62,368 nucleotides of DNA. Source: Oceanimonas marisflavi. Lineage in GTDB: Bacteria; Pseudomonadota; Gammaproteobacteria; Enterobacterales; Aeromonadaceae. The notes beneath the pieces were generated by a model. The model was not told where the DNA came from. It did no database searches and saw only the letters and a list, made by a program, of their open reading frames with translations. Made by a program: the position numbers and the translations under genes. The stretch is from assembly GCF_003049725.1 (NCBI RefSeq), contig NZ_QAGM01000021.1:1-62368 (forward strand), in the 5' to 3' direction. Below are positions 6,813-15,903 of the stretch, piece by piece; position 1 is the stretch's first letter; each line of letters starts with the position of its first letter.

Positions 6813-9245
6813 TTACAGCGCCGCCAGCAGCTGCCACAAATCCGCCTGCACGGCGGCGGCGGTCACTTCCCGGCCAGCCCCCGGTCCCTGAATGACCATG
6901 GGATTCTGGCGGTAGTGGCGGGTTTCAATGGCAAACACATTGTCGCCGGGGCGCAGGGGTACAAAGGGATGGTTGGCGGGCACCACTTCCAGCCCCACAC
7001 AGGCCTCACCGGTTTCGGCATTGAAGCGGGCCACATGACGCAGCACGCCGCCCTGCTGTTGCGCCTCGGTCAGCCGTTCTGCCAGGGCCTCATCCAGCCG
7101 GTGCAGGCGGTCAAGGGCATCTTCCTTGCTCAGCGCCGCCAGCTCGCCGGGCACCAGGCTGGCCACCTTTACCTGCTCGGGGTCGAGCTCAAAACCGGCT
7201 TCACGGGCCAGGATCACCAGCTTGCGTTTTACGTCCTGGCCGTTGAGATCGTCCCTCGGATCGGGCTCGGTGAGGCCCTGCTGCCAGGCCTGCAGCAGCA
7301 GTTCGGAAAACGGCTGGCTGCCCTCAAAATTCTGAAACAGCCAGCTCAGGGTGCCGGAGAACACCCCACTGATGGAACGGATCTGCTCCCCCGACTGACG
7401 CAACTGATGCAGGCTGCTCTGCACCGGCAGCCCGGCGCCCACGGTGGCATTGCTGAGAAACTTCACCCTGTGTTCGGTCAGCGCCTGCTTCAGCCCCGAA
7501 TAAAAGCCCGAGTCGGCGGCACCGGCCTGTTTGTTGGCGGCGATCAGGTGAATATGCTGCTGCACCATGGCCGGATAATACTGCACCAGGCTCTCGGAGG
7601 CGGTGCAGTCCAGCGCCACCATGGTGTCGAAACCATGCTCTTCCAGGTCTTCCAGCCAGTCGGGCCAGACCACACTGTGGGGTTCAAACTCGTTCAGTAC
7701 CTTGTCCACTTCCAGCCCCTGGCTGGCGAGCATGGCGCCCTGAGTATCAAACACGCCATACAGGGTCAGGCGCAGATTGAGCTCCTGCTCCAGCCGGGCC
7801 TTTTGTTCCTTGTACAGGCGCAGCCAGGCCTGGCCGATGTTGCCCCGGCCAAACAGCAGCACCCCTACCCGTTTGGGACGGCTGAACAGGCTCTGGTGCA
7901 GCCTGAGCAACAGCGGATCCAGAGCGGTTTTACGTACCACGCCTACCAGGCTGAGACCATTTTTCGCCGGCTGAATAAACTCCAGTGGCTGCTCGTTCAG
8001 GGCATGATAGAACTGCAGACACTGCTCGGCCTGACTGGTCACGTTCTTGCCTACCAGCGCCACCAGCGAGAACCCTTCCTGCTGCTGCAGGCCTTCAAAG
8101 CCGCCGGCAGGCTGGTGATCCCGCAGCAACAGAAAGGCCTGCTCGGCCTGCTCCCGGGTGTAGGCAATCTGCCACAGCTTGCGATCGGGCCGGCGCTTGC
8201 ACGCCAGCGGCGTCAGCCCCCGTTTGCCAAGCCACTCGGTAAGCGCATTCACCCGCTCCTGATAGCGATCGGAAATGGTCATTTCCACCAGCACGGTATC
8301 GTCCACCGCAGTGACGATGCGCGCCCCCTGCTCCCGGCGGGGCTTGCGCTCAATGCGGGTATGGCCATCGTCCGGATGGTAGCTGCAGCGCAGCATCAGC
8401 TGCTGGCGGCTGGCGGCCACCGGCCCCAGGGTGCGGCTGTGCAGCACCGGCGAGCCCAGCCGGGCCAGCTCGGCGGCCTCGGGCAAGGCCAGACGCTTGA
8501 GCAGGTGCGCCTCGGGAATACGTCGCGGATCGGCGCTGAACACACCGGGCACGTCGCTCCAGATAGTGGTATGGGAGCTGTCGGCCAGGGCGCCGAGCAG
8601 GGTGGCGCTGAAGTCGGATCCGTTGCGCCCCAGCAGCCGGGTATTACCGTCGTCATCGGCGGCGATAAAGCCGGTCACCACCAGCATTTGCTGCGGATGA
8701 TCGGCCAGAATGCCGGCCAATAAGCGGCGGGATGTCTCTTCCTGAACCTGCACCGGCGTGCCGGACACCCGCAGAAAGCGGCGCGCATCCAGGCTGGTGG
8801 CAGAAAGCCCCTGATTACACAGCACCCGCGCCAGCAGCCGGGACGACCAGACCTCACCAAAAGACTGAATAAAACCGCGCTGAACATCGTCGAGGCGGCT
8901 TTGCTCCAGCACTTGAGCAATGGTGACAATGTCATCGCTCAAGGCCGCCAGCAGGGACGCGGCGGCCTCGGCGGGCAAGGAGGTTTCAATCAGGTTGCGC
9001 TGAAAGGCATGCAGCCCGGCCAGCGCCTCGGGAGCGGCGGTGTCGCCACTGGCAAACAGATTAAGCAGCTCAATCAGCCGGTTGGTGGTCTTGCCCGGTG
9101 CCGATACCACGATCAGGGCGTCGGGCTGTTGCAGCTTGTGAATTATGCCGGCTACCCGGTGAAAACAGGCGGCATCGGCCAGGCTGCTGCCGCCAAACTT
9201 GTGCACCGGTCGCCAGGCGCCGGCCTCGGGCTCGAGAGTGGTCAT
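6813..9245 (-). CDS. metL: Bifunctional aspartokinase II / homoserine dehydrogenase II
   Basis: The 810-residue protein has an aspartokinase N-terminus (VHKFGGSSLADAACFHRVA, the KFGGSS phosphate-binding motif at about residue 16), a regulatory middle region, and a C-terminal homoserine dehydrogenase beginning near residue 460 (RVGVLLFGRGNIGQAWL, an NAD(P)-binding GxGxxG-type fold, and later GLTEPDPRDDLNGQDVKRK). It catalyses the first and third steps from aspartate to homoserine in the cytosol. It follows metB with no gap (stop TAA directly precedes ATG), so the two are co-translated. The company of metB and MetJ makes it MetL rather than ThrA, and methionine repression rather than threonine feedback is expected. 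Confidence 0.95.
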   Translation of the reverse strand: MTTLEPEAGAWRPVHKFGGSSLADAACFHRVAGIIHKLQQPDALIVVSAPGKTTNRLIELLNLFASGDTAAPEALAGLHAFQRNLIETSLPAEAAASLLAALSDDIVTIAQVLEQSRLDDVQRGFIQSFGEVWSSRLLARVLCNQGLSATSLDARRFLRVSGTPVQVQEETSRRLLAGILADHPQQMLVVTGFIAADDDGNTRLLGRNGSDFSATLLGALADSSHTTIWSDVPGVFSADPRRIPEAHLLKRLALPEAAELARLGSPVLHSRTLGPVAASRQQLMLRCSYHPDDGHTRIERKPRREQGARIVTAVDDTVLVEMTISDRYQERVNALTEWLGKRGLTPLACKRRPDRKLWQIAYTREQAEQAFLLLRDHQPAGGFEGLQQQEGFSLVALVGKNVTSQAEQCLQFYHALNEQPLEFIQPAKNGLSLVGVVRKTALDPLLLRLHQSLFSRPKRVGVLLFGRGNIGQAWLRLYKEQKARLEQELNLRLTLYGVFDTQGAMLASQGLEVDKVLNEFEPHSVVWPDWLEDLEEHGFDTMVALDCTASESLVQYYPAMVQQHIHLIAANKQAGAADSGFYSGLKQALTEHRVKFLSNATVGAGLPVQSSLHQLRQSGEQIRSISGVFSGTLSWLFQNFEGSQPFSELLLQAWQQGLTEPDPRDDLNGQDVKRKLVILAREAGFELDPEQVKVASLVPGELAALSKEDALDRLHRLDEALAERLTEAQQQGGVLRHVARFNAETGEACVGLEVVPANHPFVPLRPGDNVFAIETRHYRQNPMVIQGPGAGREVTAAAVQADLWQLLAAL

Positions 9246-10406
9246 TTACTTGCTGAGTACCTTGAATGCGTTTTCCAGATCGTGGATCAGATCGCCACTG
9301 TCCTCAATACCTACCGATACCCGCAACAGCTGCTGGCTGATGCCGGCTTCGGCCAGGGCTTCAGGACTCATGACGGCGTGGGTCATGGTGGCCGGGTGGG
9401 CGATCAGGCTTTCCACCCCGCCCAGGGATTCGGCCAGAGAGAACAGCTGCAGCTGCTGCAAAAAGGCCTTGAGTCCGGCTTCGTCGGCATCCAGCTCAAA
9501 GCTGAGCATGGCGCCAAACCCGGCCTGCTGGCGGGCGGCAATATCGTGGCCCGGGTTGCCCGGCAGGCTGGGATGATACACGGCTTTGACCTTTGGCTGG
9601 GTCTGCAGAAAGGCCACCAGCGCCTCGGCGTTTTCACAGTGCTGACGCATGCGTACCCCCAGGGTGCGCAGGCCGCGCAGGGTCAGGTAGTTGTCAAAGG
9701 CGGAGCCGGTCAGCCCCAGGCAGTTGGCCCACCAGCGCAGCTGCTCGGCCAGATCCGGATCCGCCGCCACCACGGCGCCGCCCAGGGCGTCGGAGTGGCC
9801 GTTAATGTATTTGGTGGTGGAGTGCAGCACCAGATCGGCGCCCAGGGCCAGCGGCTGCTGCAGCGCCGGCGACAGAAAGGTGTTATCCACCACGCTGAGG
9901 GCACCCACGTCTCTGGCGGCGGCACACAGAGCCTGAATGTCCACTACCCGCAGCAACGGGTTGGACGGGGTTTCAATCCACAGCATGCGTGGCTTGCGCG
10001 CCATCACCTCGGCCAGGGCGGCGGCGTCGGTCTGATCCACATAGGCCAGCTCAAACAGGCCCTTGTCGGCCAGAGAGTTGAACAGCCGCTGGCTGCCACC
10101 GTAGCAGTCGTGGGGCACCACCAGCAGATCACCGGGCTGCAACTGTGAGGTGACCACCAGGTTGATGGCGCCCAGGCCGCTGGCCGTTACCGCCGCGCCG
10201 GCACCGCCTTCCAGGTGGGTCAGGGCATCCAGCAGGGTCTGGCGGGTGGGGTTGCCGGAACGGGCATAGTCAAACTGCCGCTTCTGGTTAAAGTCGGCAA
10301 AAGAATAGGTGCTGCTCAGATAAATGGGCGGCACCACGGCGCCATGCTGAGTATCGCTCTCAAGGCCGGTACGAACGGCGTGAGTCTGAGTCTTGTAATT
10401 CGGCAT
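9246..10406 (-). CDS. metB: Cystathionine gamma-synthase
   Basis: The 386-residue protein belongs to the PLP-dependent Cys/Met metabolism family. Visible motifs are the early YSF/RSGNPTR substrate region, TASGLGAIN, and the PLP lysine segment VLHSTTKYINGHSD. It converts O-succinylhomoserine plus cysteine to cystathionine. The start at 10406 is chosen because AAAGGAGAAGG stands at correct spacing before MPNYKTQTHA; a longer open frame upstream overlaps the operator. It is the first gene of metBL and is transcribed away from metJ, with Met boxes in between. Confidence 0.93.
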   Translation of the reverse strand: MPNYKTQTHAVRTGLESDTQHGAVVPPIYLSSTYSFADFNQKRQFDYARSGNPTRQTLLDALTHLEGGAGAAVTASGLGAINLVVTSQLQPGDLLVVPHDCYGGSQRLFNSLADKGLFELAYVDQTDAAALAEVMARKPRMLWIETPSNPLLRVVDIQALCAAARDVGALSVVDNTFLSPALQQPLALGADLVLHSTTKYINGHSDALGGAVVAADPDLAEQLRWWANCLGLTGSAFDNYLTLRGLRTLGVRMRQHCENAEALVAFLQTQPKVKAVYHPSLPGNPGHDIAARQQAGFGAMLSFELDADEAGLKAFLQQLQLFSLAESLGGVESLIAHPATMTHAVMSPEALAEAGISQQLLRVSVGIEDSGDLIHDLENAFKVLSK

Positions 10407-10451
10407 GTCCTTCTCCTTTGCGCACGGCAGCCTGAAACGGGAATTTGCAAG

Positions 10452-10509
10452 AGACGCACAGTAACCCAGCACAAAAAAGCCGTCAAGCCATCCAGACATC
10501 CGAAAGGCT
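10452..10509. promoter_or_regulatory. MetJ operator (tandem Met boxes) between metB and metJ
   Basis: Met boxes are 8-base units close to AGACGTCT. Here AGCCATCC (10486-10493) and AGACATCC (10494-10501) lie side by side, matching at 5 and 6 of 8 positions; a further AGACGCAC stands at 10452-10459. Their location in the divergent metB/metJ intergenic region is where MetJ with S-adenosylmethionine represses both genes in enteric relatives. Confidence 0.65.
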
Positions 10510-10582
10510 TTGCCGTTGGATTGCCAACACAAAGTGCAGGGGTTACAATTCGCCGGAATTTATTCCCGAATGCAGGTGGACG

Positions 10583-10909
10583 ATGAAAACTGAATGGAAC
10601 GGCGACTATATCAGCCCTTACGCCGAGCACGGCAAGAAAAGCGAGCAGGTCAAGAAAATCACCGTATCCATCCCGCTCAAGGTGCTCAAGGTGCTCACCG
10701 ACGAGCGCACCCGTCGTCAGGTCAACAACCTGCGCCACGCCACCAACAGCGAGCTGCTGTGCGAGGCTTTCCTGCACGCCTATACCGGCCAGCCTTTGCC
10801 CCAGGACGAAGATCTGCGCAAGGACGTGCCCGACCAGATCCCCGCTCACGCCCGGGAGATCATGACCGCCCTCGGCATTGAAATCGAGGATTTCGGGCAG
10901 GACGACTAA
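10583..10909 (+). CDS. metJ: Methionine repressor MetJ
   Basis: At 108 residues it is close to the 105-residue E. coli MetJ. The ribbon-helix-helix DNA-binding strand [20 protein letters not shown] and the co-repressor segment [20 protein letters not shown] are near-identical to the family. The dimer represses methionine genes when bound to S-adenosylmethionine. The ATG at 10583 gives [20 protein letters not shown], the standard N-terminus, and is preceded by a GGTGG-type ribosome site; earlier starts fall in the operator. Confidence 0.96.
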   Translation: MKTEWNGDYISPYAEHGKKSEQVKKITVSIPLKVLKVLTDERTRRQVNNLRHATNSELLCEAFLHAYTGQPLPQDEDLRKDVPDQIPAHAREIMTALGIEIEDFGQDD

Positions 10910-10925
10910 AAACACAGCCATCAGC

Positions 10926-11133
10926 GGTAAGCTGTCAGCTTTAAGCCGTCCAGAGCCGCTTGTGGTTTCCGAATGGTGTCTGCCTCGCTCTGTTAAACAC
11001 GTCACTCCCGCGAAGGCGGGAGTCCATTCTGCCGACACCAGAGCATTCTAAACCCCTGCGCCACAGCCGGAGTCCAGCATTGCCTGCCTGTGGATGCCCG
11101 CCTTCGCGGGCATGACGGTATGGCTGACAGCTT
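10926..11133. repeat. Composite of inverted intergenic repeats
   Basis: Eleven-base arms AAGCTGTCAGC (10929-10939) and GCTGACAGCTT (11123-11133) bracket the segment in perfect inverted orientation. Inside lie two copies, in opposite orientation, of a common proteobacterial palindrome: GTCACTCCCGCGAAGGCGGG from 10999, and GCCCGCCTTCGCGGGCATGA from 11096. The layout resembles a bacterial interspersed mosaic element. No gene is seen between metJ and cysQ. Confidence 0.75.
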
Positions 11134-11952
11134 TCAGTTCGCTTCCGGCTTTAATATCTCCTGCCAGGGCAGGTTTGCGTCTCCCAGGGTAATAAAGTTG
11201 GGGTTGATCAGGCTGTCGCGCTCGTTATAGCTCAGTTGCTGCAGTTCCAGATCCAGCAGGCGGCCGCCCGCTTCTTCCACAATGCACTGGGTGGCCCCGG
11301 TGTCCCACTCGCCTGTGGGGCCGATGCGCATATACATATCCGCCTCCCCTTCCGCCACCAGGCACGACTTGAGCGAGCTGGATCCCAGCGGCACCAGCCG
11401 GTAGTCCAGCGCGTCGGTCAGCCGGGAGCGCACCCATTCCACCTTCTGGCGCCGGCTGATGGCAATGCACAGGCTGGTCACCGGCTGATGCGGATCATAA
11501 TGGCGGGCATGGATTTGCCGGGTTTCACCACCGGCTTCCTTAAAGGCTCCCTGACCGCGCACTGCGTAATACATAAGATCGTGCACCGGACCGTAGACCA
11601 CCCCCAGCACCGGCCTGCCATGCTCAATCAGCGCTATCATGGTGGAGAAATCACCACTGCCGGCAATAAACTCCTGAGTGCCGTCGAGAGGGTCCACCAG
11701 CCAGTAGCGGGGCCAGGTGCTGCGCTCGGCAAGAGGAATGTTACCGCCTTCTTCCGACAATACCGGCACATCGGCCAGTTCACGCAGCGCCTTATCAAGG
11801 TAGGCATGGGCCGCCAGATCGGCGCTGGTCACCGGGCTGTCGTCGTCCTTGCATTCGGCCTGATACTGACCGCTGTTGTACATCGACAGGATCAGCCTGC
11901 CAGATTCACGGGCTGCCGCCTTCACCCCCGGCAGCAGGGCACTGGTATCCAT
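11134..11952 (-). CDS. cysQ: 3'(2'),5'-bisphosphate nucleotidase CysQ
   Basis: A 272-residue member of the lithium-sensitive inositol-phosphatase superfamily. The metal-binding motif WLVDPLDGTQEFI (about residue 84) and the C-terminal WDTGATQCIVEEAGG motif (about residue 216) are both intact. CysQ removes 3'-phosphoadenosine 5'-phosphate produced during sulfate assimilation. It lies immediately downstream of nudE on the same strand (2-base gap), the order found in related gammaproteobacteria, so they are co-transcribed. The stop codon region abuts the repeat at 11133. Confidence 0.93.
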   Translation of the reverse strand: MDTSALLPGVKAAARESGRLILSMYNSGQYQAECKDDDSPVTSADLAAHAYLDKALRELADVPVLSEEGGNIPLAERSTWPRYWLVDPLDGTQEFIAGSGDFSTMIALIEHGRPVLGVVYGPVHDLMYYAVRGQGAFKEAGGETRQIHARHYDPHQPVTSLCIAISRRQKVEWVRSRLTDALDYRLVPLGSSSLKSCLVAEGEADMYMRIGPTGEWDTGATQCIVEEAGGRLLDLELQQLSYNERDSLINPNFITLGDANLPWQEILKPEAN

Positions 11953-11954
11953 GG

Positions 11955-12512
11955 TTATTCCTCTTTATTGAGCCAGTCCTGCAATAAAAACAGGCCGCAG
12001 ATACTGCGCGCCTCGGAAAAGTCGGGCCGGGCCATCAGCTCATCCAGCCGGTTCAGTGGCCAGGGCACCACTTCCAGCGGCTCCGGCTCATCTCCTTCCC
12101 GCTGCTCCGGATACAGCTCCCGCGCCAGCAGAATGTCCATGCGGCTGCCAAAATAACCGGGCGCCAGGCTCACCTGCTTGAGCGGGGTCAGCGACCGGGC
12201 GCCGTAACCCACCTCTTCCATCAGCTCCCGGTTACCGGCCTCGATGGCGGTTTCCCCAGGGTCGATCAGCCCCTTGGGAAAGCCGAGTTCGTAACTGTGG
12301 GTGCCGGCGGAATACTCCCGAATCAACAATATGGTGTCGTCGTCGAGCATGGGCACCAGCATGACGGCGCCACGGCTGCCGCCGCGCATTCTTTCATAGA
12401 CTCGCTCCACCCCGTTACTGAAACGCAGGTGCACCGATTCCACCCGGAACAGGCGGCTTTCCGCCACCAGCTCGGTGTGCAGTATTTTCGGCTTTTGTTT
12501 GTCGTCGGTCAT
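11955..12512 (-). CDS. nudE: ADP compounds hydrolase NudE
   Basis: A 185-residue Nudix hydrolase. The Nudix box spans GFPKGLIDPGETAIEAGNRE then LMEEVGYGA (about residues 79-108), with GETAIEAGNRELMEE keeping the metal ligands. NudE acts on ADP-ribose, Ap3A and NADH. The call rests on the box, the length, the C-terminal half and its position beside cysQ and divergent from hslR. The ATG at 12512 (MTDDKQKPKILHTEL) is supported by a divergent intergenic region of about 160 bases. Confidence 0.92.
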   Translation of the reverse strand: MTDDKQKPKILHTELVAESRLFRVESVHLRFSNGVERVYERMRGGSRGAVMLVPMLDDDTILLIREYSAGTHSYELGFPKGLIDPGETAIEAGNRELMEEVGYGARSLTPLKQVSLAPGYFGSRMDILLARELYPEQREGDEPEPLEVVPWPLNRLDELMARPDFSEARSICGLFLLQDWLNKEE

Positions 12513-12672
12513 GGCCCGTTCCGTTCTTTAACTCGCCCTTACATGAGGTTATCGCAACTGGCGGCCAACGTCTGCCGCAGAATGAACACAATGCGTGATT
12601 TGCTCACGGCTTCTATGCCGCAGCGGGCCATCTGGTATAATTGGAGGCCCGGTTTTGACGAGAGCGACTACC

Positions 12673-13065
12673 ATGAACGGAAAAACGGACTCCGTGCGGC
12701 TGGACAAGTGGCTGTGGGCCGCCCGCTTCTACAAAACCCGCAGTCTGGCCCGGGACATGATCGACGGTGGCAAGGTGCACTACAACGGCCAGCGCACCAA
12801 GCCCGGCAAACCGGTGGAAACCGGCGCCCTGGTGCGGCTGCGCCAGGGCCACGATGAACGGGAAGTGGTCGTGGTGGCCCTGTCCGACAAGCGAGGCAAG
12901 GCCGAAGCAGCACAGCAGCTCTATCAGGAAACGCCGCAAAGCATTGAACAGCGGGAGCGCAACGCCCAGGCGCGCAAGCTCAACAGCCAGTTTGCCCCCA
13001 GCCCCGAGCGCCGGCCCGACAAGAAAGAAAGACGTACCCTGCTCAAGATCAAGCAGGGCAACTGA
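12673..13065 (+). CDS. hslR: Ribosome-associated heat shock protein Hsp15
   Basis: A 130-residue S4-domain protein. The RNA-binding segment VRLDKWLWAARFYKTRSLAR and GGKVHYNGQRTKPGK matches Hsp15, followed by the basic tail (ERRPDKKERRTLLKIKQG). Hsp15 binds free 50S subunits carrying nascent chains and helps recycle them after heat stress. The ATG at 12673 is preferred because the preceding frame has no conserved content. hslO follows after 18 bases, forming the usual hslRO pair. Confidence 0.94.
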   Translation: MNGKTDSVRLDKWLWAARFYKTRSLARDMIDGGKVHYNGQRTKPGKPVETGALVRLRQGHDEREVVVVALSDKRGKAEAAQQLYQETPQSIEQRERNAQARKLNSQFAPSPERRPDKKERRTLLKIKQGN

Positions 13066-13083
13066 GCCGAAACAGGATTCATT

Positions 13084-13947
13084 ATGAACAAACCCGATCA
13101 ACTTCACCGTTATCTGTTCGACCACTTTCAGGTACGTGGCGAACTGGTACAGCTGCAGCAAAGCTTTCAGCACATTCTGGAAGCCCAGGCCTACCCGGTG
13201 CCGGTGCAACGGCTGCTGGGCGAGTTGCTCACCGCCACCAGCCTGCTGACCGCCACCCTCAAGTTTGAAGGTCATATCACGGTGCAGCTGCAGGGCGACG
13301 GTCCGGTCAGCCTGGCGGTGATCAACGGTGATCACAAGCAGCAACTGCGCGGCGTGGCACGCTGGCAGGGCGATGTGCCCGACAGCGACCGGCTGACCGA
13401 TCTGGTGGGCAAGGGCTATATCGCCATTACCATCACCCCCGACGAGGGTGAACGCTATCAGGGCATTGTGGAGCTGAATGAAGCTTCGCTGGCCGCCAGC
13501 CTGGAAAACTACTTTGCCCAGTCGGAGCAGCTGACTACCCGCATCTGGCTGTTTACCGGACTGACGGGAGAACACCAGGCCGCGGCCGGCATGTTGCTGC
13601 AGGCCCTGCCCAGCGACGAAGCCGGCCAGCAGGATGACTTCGAGCACCTGGAAGCGCTTACCGCCACCGTCAAGGCCGAAGAGCTGCTGCAGCTGGACGC
13701 TCAGGAAGTTCTGTACCGGCTCTACAACCAGGAGGCGGTGCGGGTGTTCGATCCACAACCGGTCAGCTTTAAATGCACCTGTTCAAAGGAAAAGTGCGAG
13801 CAGGCCCTGTTGCAGGTAGGACAGCAGGAAGCCATGGAGCTCATCAGGGAGCAGGGCAAAATCGAAATGCACTGTGACTATTGTGGCCACCATTACCGCT
13901 TTGACGGCAGCGATGTACAGAACCTGTTCGGCCAGACCCTGCACTGA
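13084..13947 (+). CDS. hslO: Redox-regulated chaperone Hsp33
   Basis: The 287-residue holdase has the zinc-binding redox switch Cys231-x-Cys233 and Cys264-x2-Cys267, matching the CxC-x(27-32)-CxxC family pattern. Under oxidation and heat these cysteines release zinc and form disulfides, activating the chaperone. The N-terminus [20 protein letters not shown] is canonical. It is co-transcribed with hslR and followed by an intrinsic terminator. Confidence 0.95.
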   Translation: MNKPDQLHRYLFDHFQVRGELVQLQQSFQHILEAQAYPVPVQRLLGELLTATSLLTATLKFEGHITVQLQGDGPVSLAVINGDHKQQLRGVARWQGDVPDSDRLTDLVGKGYIAITITPDEGERYQGIVELNEASLAASLENYFAQSEQLTTRIWLFTGLTGEHQAAAGMLLQALPSDEAGQQDDFEHLEALTATVKAEELLQLDAQEVLYRLYNQEAVRVFDPQPVSFKCTCSKEKCEQALLQVGQQEAMELIREQGKIEMHCDYCGHHYRFDGSDVQNLFGQTLH

Positions 13948-13969
13948 GTCAAGGTGATAGCCGTTACAG

Positions 13970-14000
13970 GCGGGGCCGGCATACCGTCCCCGCTTTATTT
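13970..14000 (+). terminator. Terminator after hslO
   Basis: GCGGGG (13970-13975) pairs with CCCCGC (13988-13993) around a 12-base loop that can extend pairing, followed by TTTATTT. It ends the hslRO transcript. Confidence 0.7.
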
Positions 14001-14231
14001 ACAGCCGCCGCGTCTTTCCCCTGCCTGGTGCATTTTACGCAAAATAAAAGCACAGTAAGTTAACAATAAAACAGCATAAATCACGCCAATTTTACTCTTT
14101 ATCCCTTAATTCGTTTCGCAAAATTATAAAGTTTGAAGCAGATCCCCTAATTGACATCTTGTTGTTGCTAAGCTTGGGTTTCCAAAAAACGAATAACCAA
14201 CAACCCCTCTGTACCAATCCAGGAGTGAATA
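14001..14231 (+). promoter_or_regulatory. AT-rich pckA upstream region
   Basis: The stretch is clearly richer in A and T than its surroundings and contains a TTGACA at 14151-14156 that could be a -35 element, although no good -10 hexamer follows at 17 bases. A TATAAA-like segment at 14125-14130 is an alternative -10. AGGAG at 14221-14225 is the pckA ribosome site. I see no clear CRP operator. Confidence 0.4.
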
Positions 14232-15845
14232 ATGACGCCCAAGGCGCAACAACTCGGCTTGTCCCGCTACGGAATTACCGACGTCACCGACGTACTTTAC
14301 AACCCTTCCTACGAGCAGCTGTTTGAAGAAGAAACCCGTGCCGATCTGGAAGGCTATGAAAAAGGCGTGGTAACCAGCCTGGGCGCCGTGGCCGTGGATA
14401 CCGGCATCTTTACCGGTCGCTCCCCCAAGGATAAATACATCGTCCGTGACGACGTGACCCGCGACACCGTGTGGTGGGCCGATCAGGGCAAGAACGACAA
14501 CAAGCCCATGAGCCAGGACACCTGGAACCAGCTCAAGGGCCTGGTCACCAGCCAGCTGTCCGGCAAGCGCCTGTTTGTGGTGGACACCTTCTGCGGCGCC
14601 AATGCCGATACCCGCCTGGCGGTGCGCTTCATTACCGAAGTGGCCTGGCAGGCGCACTTCGTGAAGAACATGTTTATTCGCCCCAGCGAAGCCGAGCTGG
14701 AAAGCTTTGAGCCCGACTTTGTGGTGATGAACGGCGCCAAGTGCACCAACCCCAACTGGCAGGAGCAGGGTCTGAACAGCGAGAACTTCGTGGCCTTCAA
14801 CCTGACCGAGCGGGTGCAGCTGATCGGCGGCACCTGGTACGGCGGCGAAATGAAGAAAGGCATGTTCTCCATGATGAACTACCTGCTGCCGCTGAAGGGC
14901 ATTGCCTCCATGCACTGCTCCGCCAACGTGGGCAAGGACGGCGATGTGGCCATCTTCTTTGGTCTGTCCGGCACCGGCAAGACCACCCTGTCCACCGATC
15001 CCAACCGTCAGCTGATCGGCGATGACGAGCACGGCTGGGACGATGATGGCGTGTTCAACTTTGAAGGTGGCTGCTACGCCAAAACCATCAAGCTGAGCCA
15101 GGAAAACGAGCCGGAAATCTACGCCGCCATTCGCCGTGACGCCCTGCTGGAAAACGTTACCGTACGGGAAGACGGCACCATCGACTTTGACGATGGCTCC
15201 AAGACCGAAAACACCCGGGTGTCCTACCCCATCCACCATATCGACAACATCGTCAAGCCGGTGTCCAAGGCCGGTCACGCCAAAAAGGTGATCTTCCTGA
15301 CCGCCGACGCCTTTGGCGTGCTGCCGCCGGTGGCCAAGCTGACCCGGGATCAGGCCCAGTATCACTTCCTGTCCGGCTTCACCGCCAAGCTGGCCGGCAC
15401 CGAGCGCGGTATTACCGAGCCGACCCCGACCTTCTCCAGCTGCTTTGGCGCCGCTTTCCTGAGCCTCCACCCCACCCAGTATGCCGACGTGCTGGCCAAG
15501 CGTATGGATGCCGCCGGCGCCGAGGCCTATCTGGTGAATACCGGCTGGAACGGCACCGGCAAGCGCATCTCCATCAAGGCGACCCGTGCCATCATCAACG
15601 CCATTCTCGACGGCTCCATTGAAAACAGCGAGTTCGCCGAGCTGCCTTACTTCAATCTGGCCATTCCCACCGGCCTCGCCGGCGTGGAAGACGAGTCCAT
15701 TCTGGATCCGCGCAACACCTATGCCGACGCCGCCGAATGGGAAGCCAAGGCGAAGGACCTGGCCCAGCGCTTCGTGAACAACTTCGAGAAGTTCACCGAC
15801 ACCGACGAGGGCAAGGCCCTGGTGGCCGCCGGCCCGCAGCTGTAA
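14232..15845 (+). CDS. pckA: Phosphoenolpyruvate carboxykinase (ATP)
   Basis: The 537-residue enzyme converts oxaloacetate and ATP to PEP, CO2 and ADP, the first committed step of gluconeogenesis. The P-loop [13 protein letters not shown] begins at residue 244; upstream are the RSPKDKYIV substrate loop and, further on, FGLSGTG followed by LIGDDEHGW, the metal-binding aspartate motif. Length equals the ATP-type family (about 540 residues) rather than the longer GTP type. It sits downstream of hslRO in the order conserved in Aeromonas and Vibrio relatives, with its own upstream region and a strong terminator. Confidence 0.97.
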   Translation: MTPKAQQLGLSRYGITDVTDVLYNPSYEQLFEEETRADLEGYEKGVVTSLGAVAVDTGIFTGRSPKDKYIVRDDVTRDTVWWADQGKNDNKPMSQDTWNQLKGLVTSQLSGKRLFVVDTFCGANADTRLAVRFITEVAWQAHFVKNMFIRPSEAELESFEPDFVVMNGAKCTNPNWQEQGLNSENFVAFNLTERVQLIGGTWYGGEMKKGMFSMMNYLLPLKGIASMHCSANVGKDGDVAIFFGLSGTGKTTLSTDPNRQLIGDDEHGWDDDGVFNFEGGCYAKTIKLSQENEPEIYAAIRRDALLENVTVREDGTIDFDDGSKTENTRVSYPIHHIDNIVKPVSKAGHAKKVIFLTADAFGVLPPVAKLTRDQAQYHFLSGFTAKLAGTERGITEPTPTFSSCFGAAFLSLHPTQYADVLAKRMDAAGAEAYLVNTGWNGTGKRISIKATRAIINAILDGSIENSEFAELPYFNLAIPTGLAGVEDESILDPRNTYADAAEWEAKAKDLAQRFVNNFEKFTDTDEGKALVAAGPQL

Positions 15846-15868
15846 GTTCAGCCGCCAGCGCAAATACA

Positions 15869-15898
15869 AACCCCGGCTTCGGCCGGGGTTTTGTTTTG
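15869..15898 (+). terminator. Terminator after pckA
   Basis: AACCCCGGC and GCCGGGGTT form a stable stem with a TTCG-type loop, followed by TTGTTTT. The stem is symmetrical, so it may also help stop the convergent GGDEF/EAL gene, whose stop is at 15904. Confidence 0.85.
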
Positions 15899-15903
15899 GC
15901 GCA

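Noticed and set aside
6813-9245. Long plus-strand frame of 648 codons opposite metL
   Set aside because: It is antisense to a complete, well conserved bifunctional enzyme and has no start signal.
9901-10147. tRNA or other structured RNA genes
   Set aside because: No cloverleaf with the TTCGA-type T loop and acceptor pairing was found here or elsewhere in the window.
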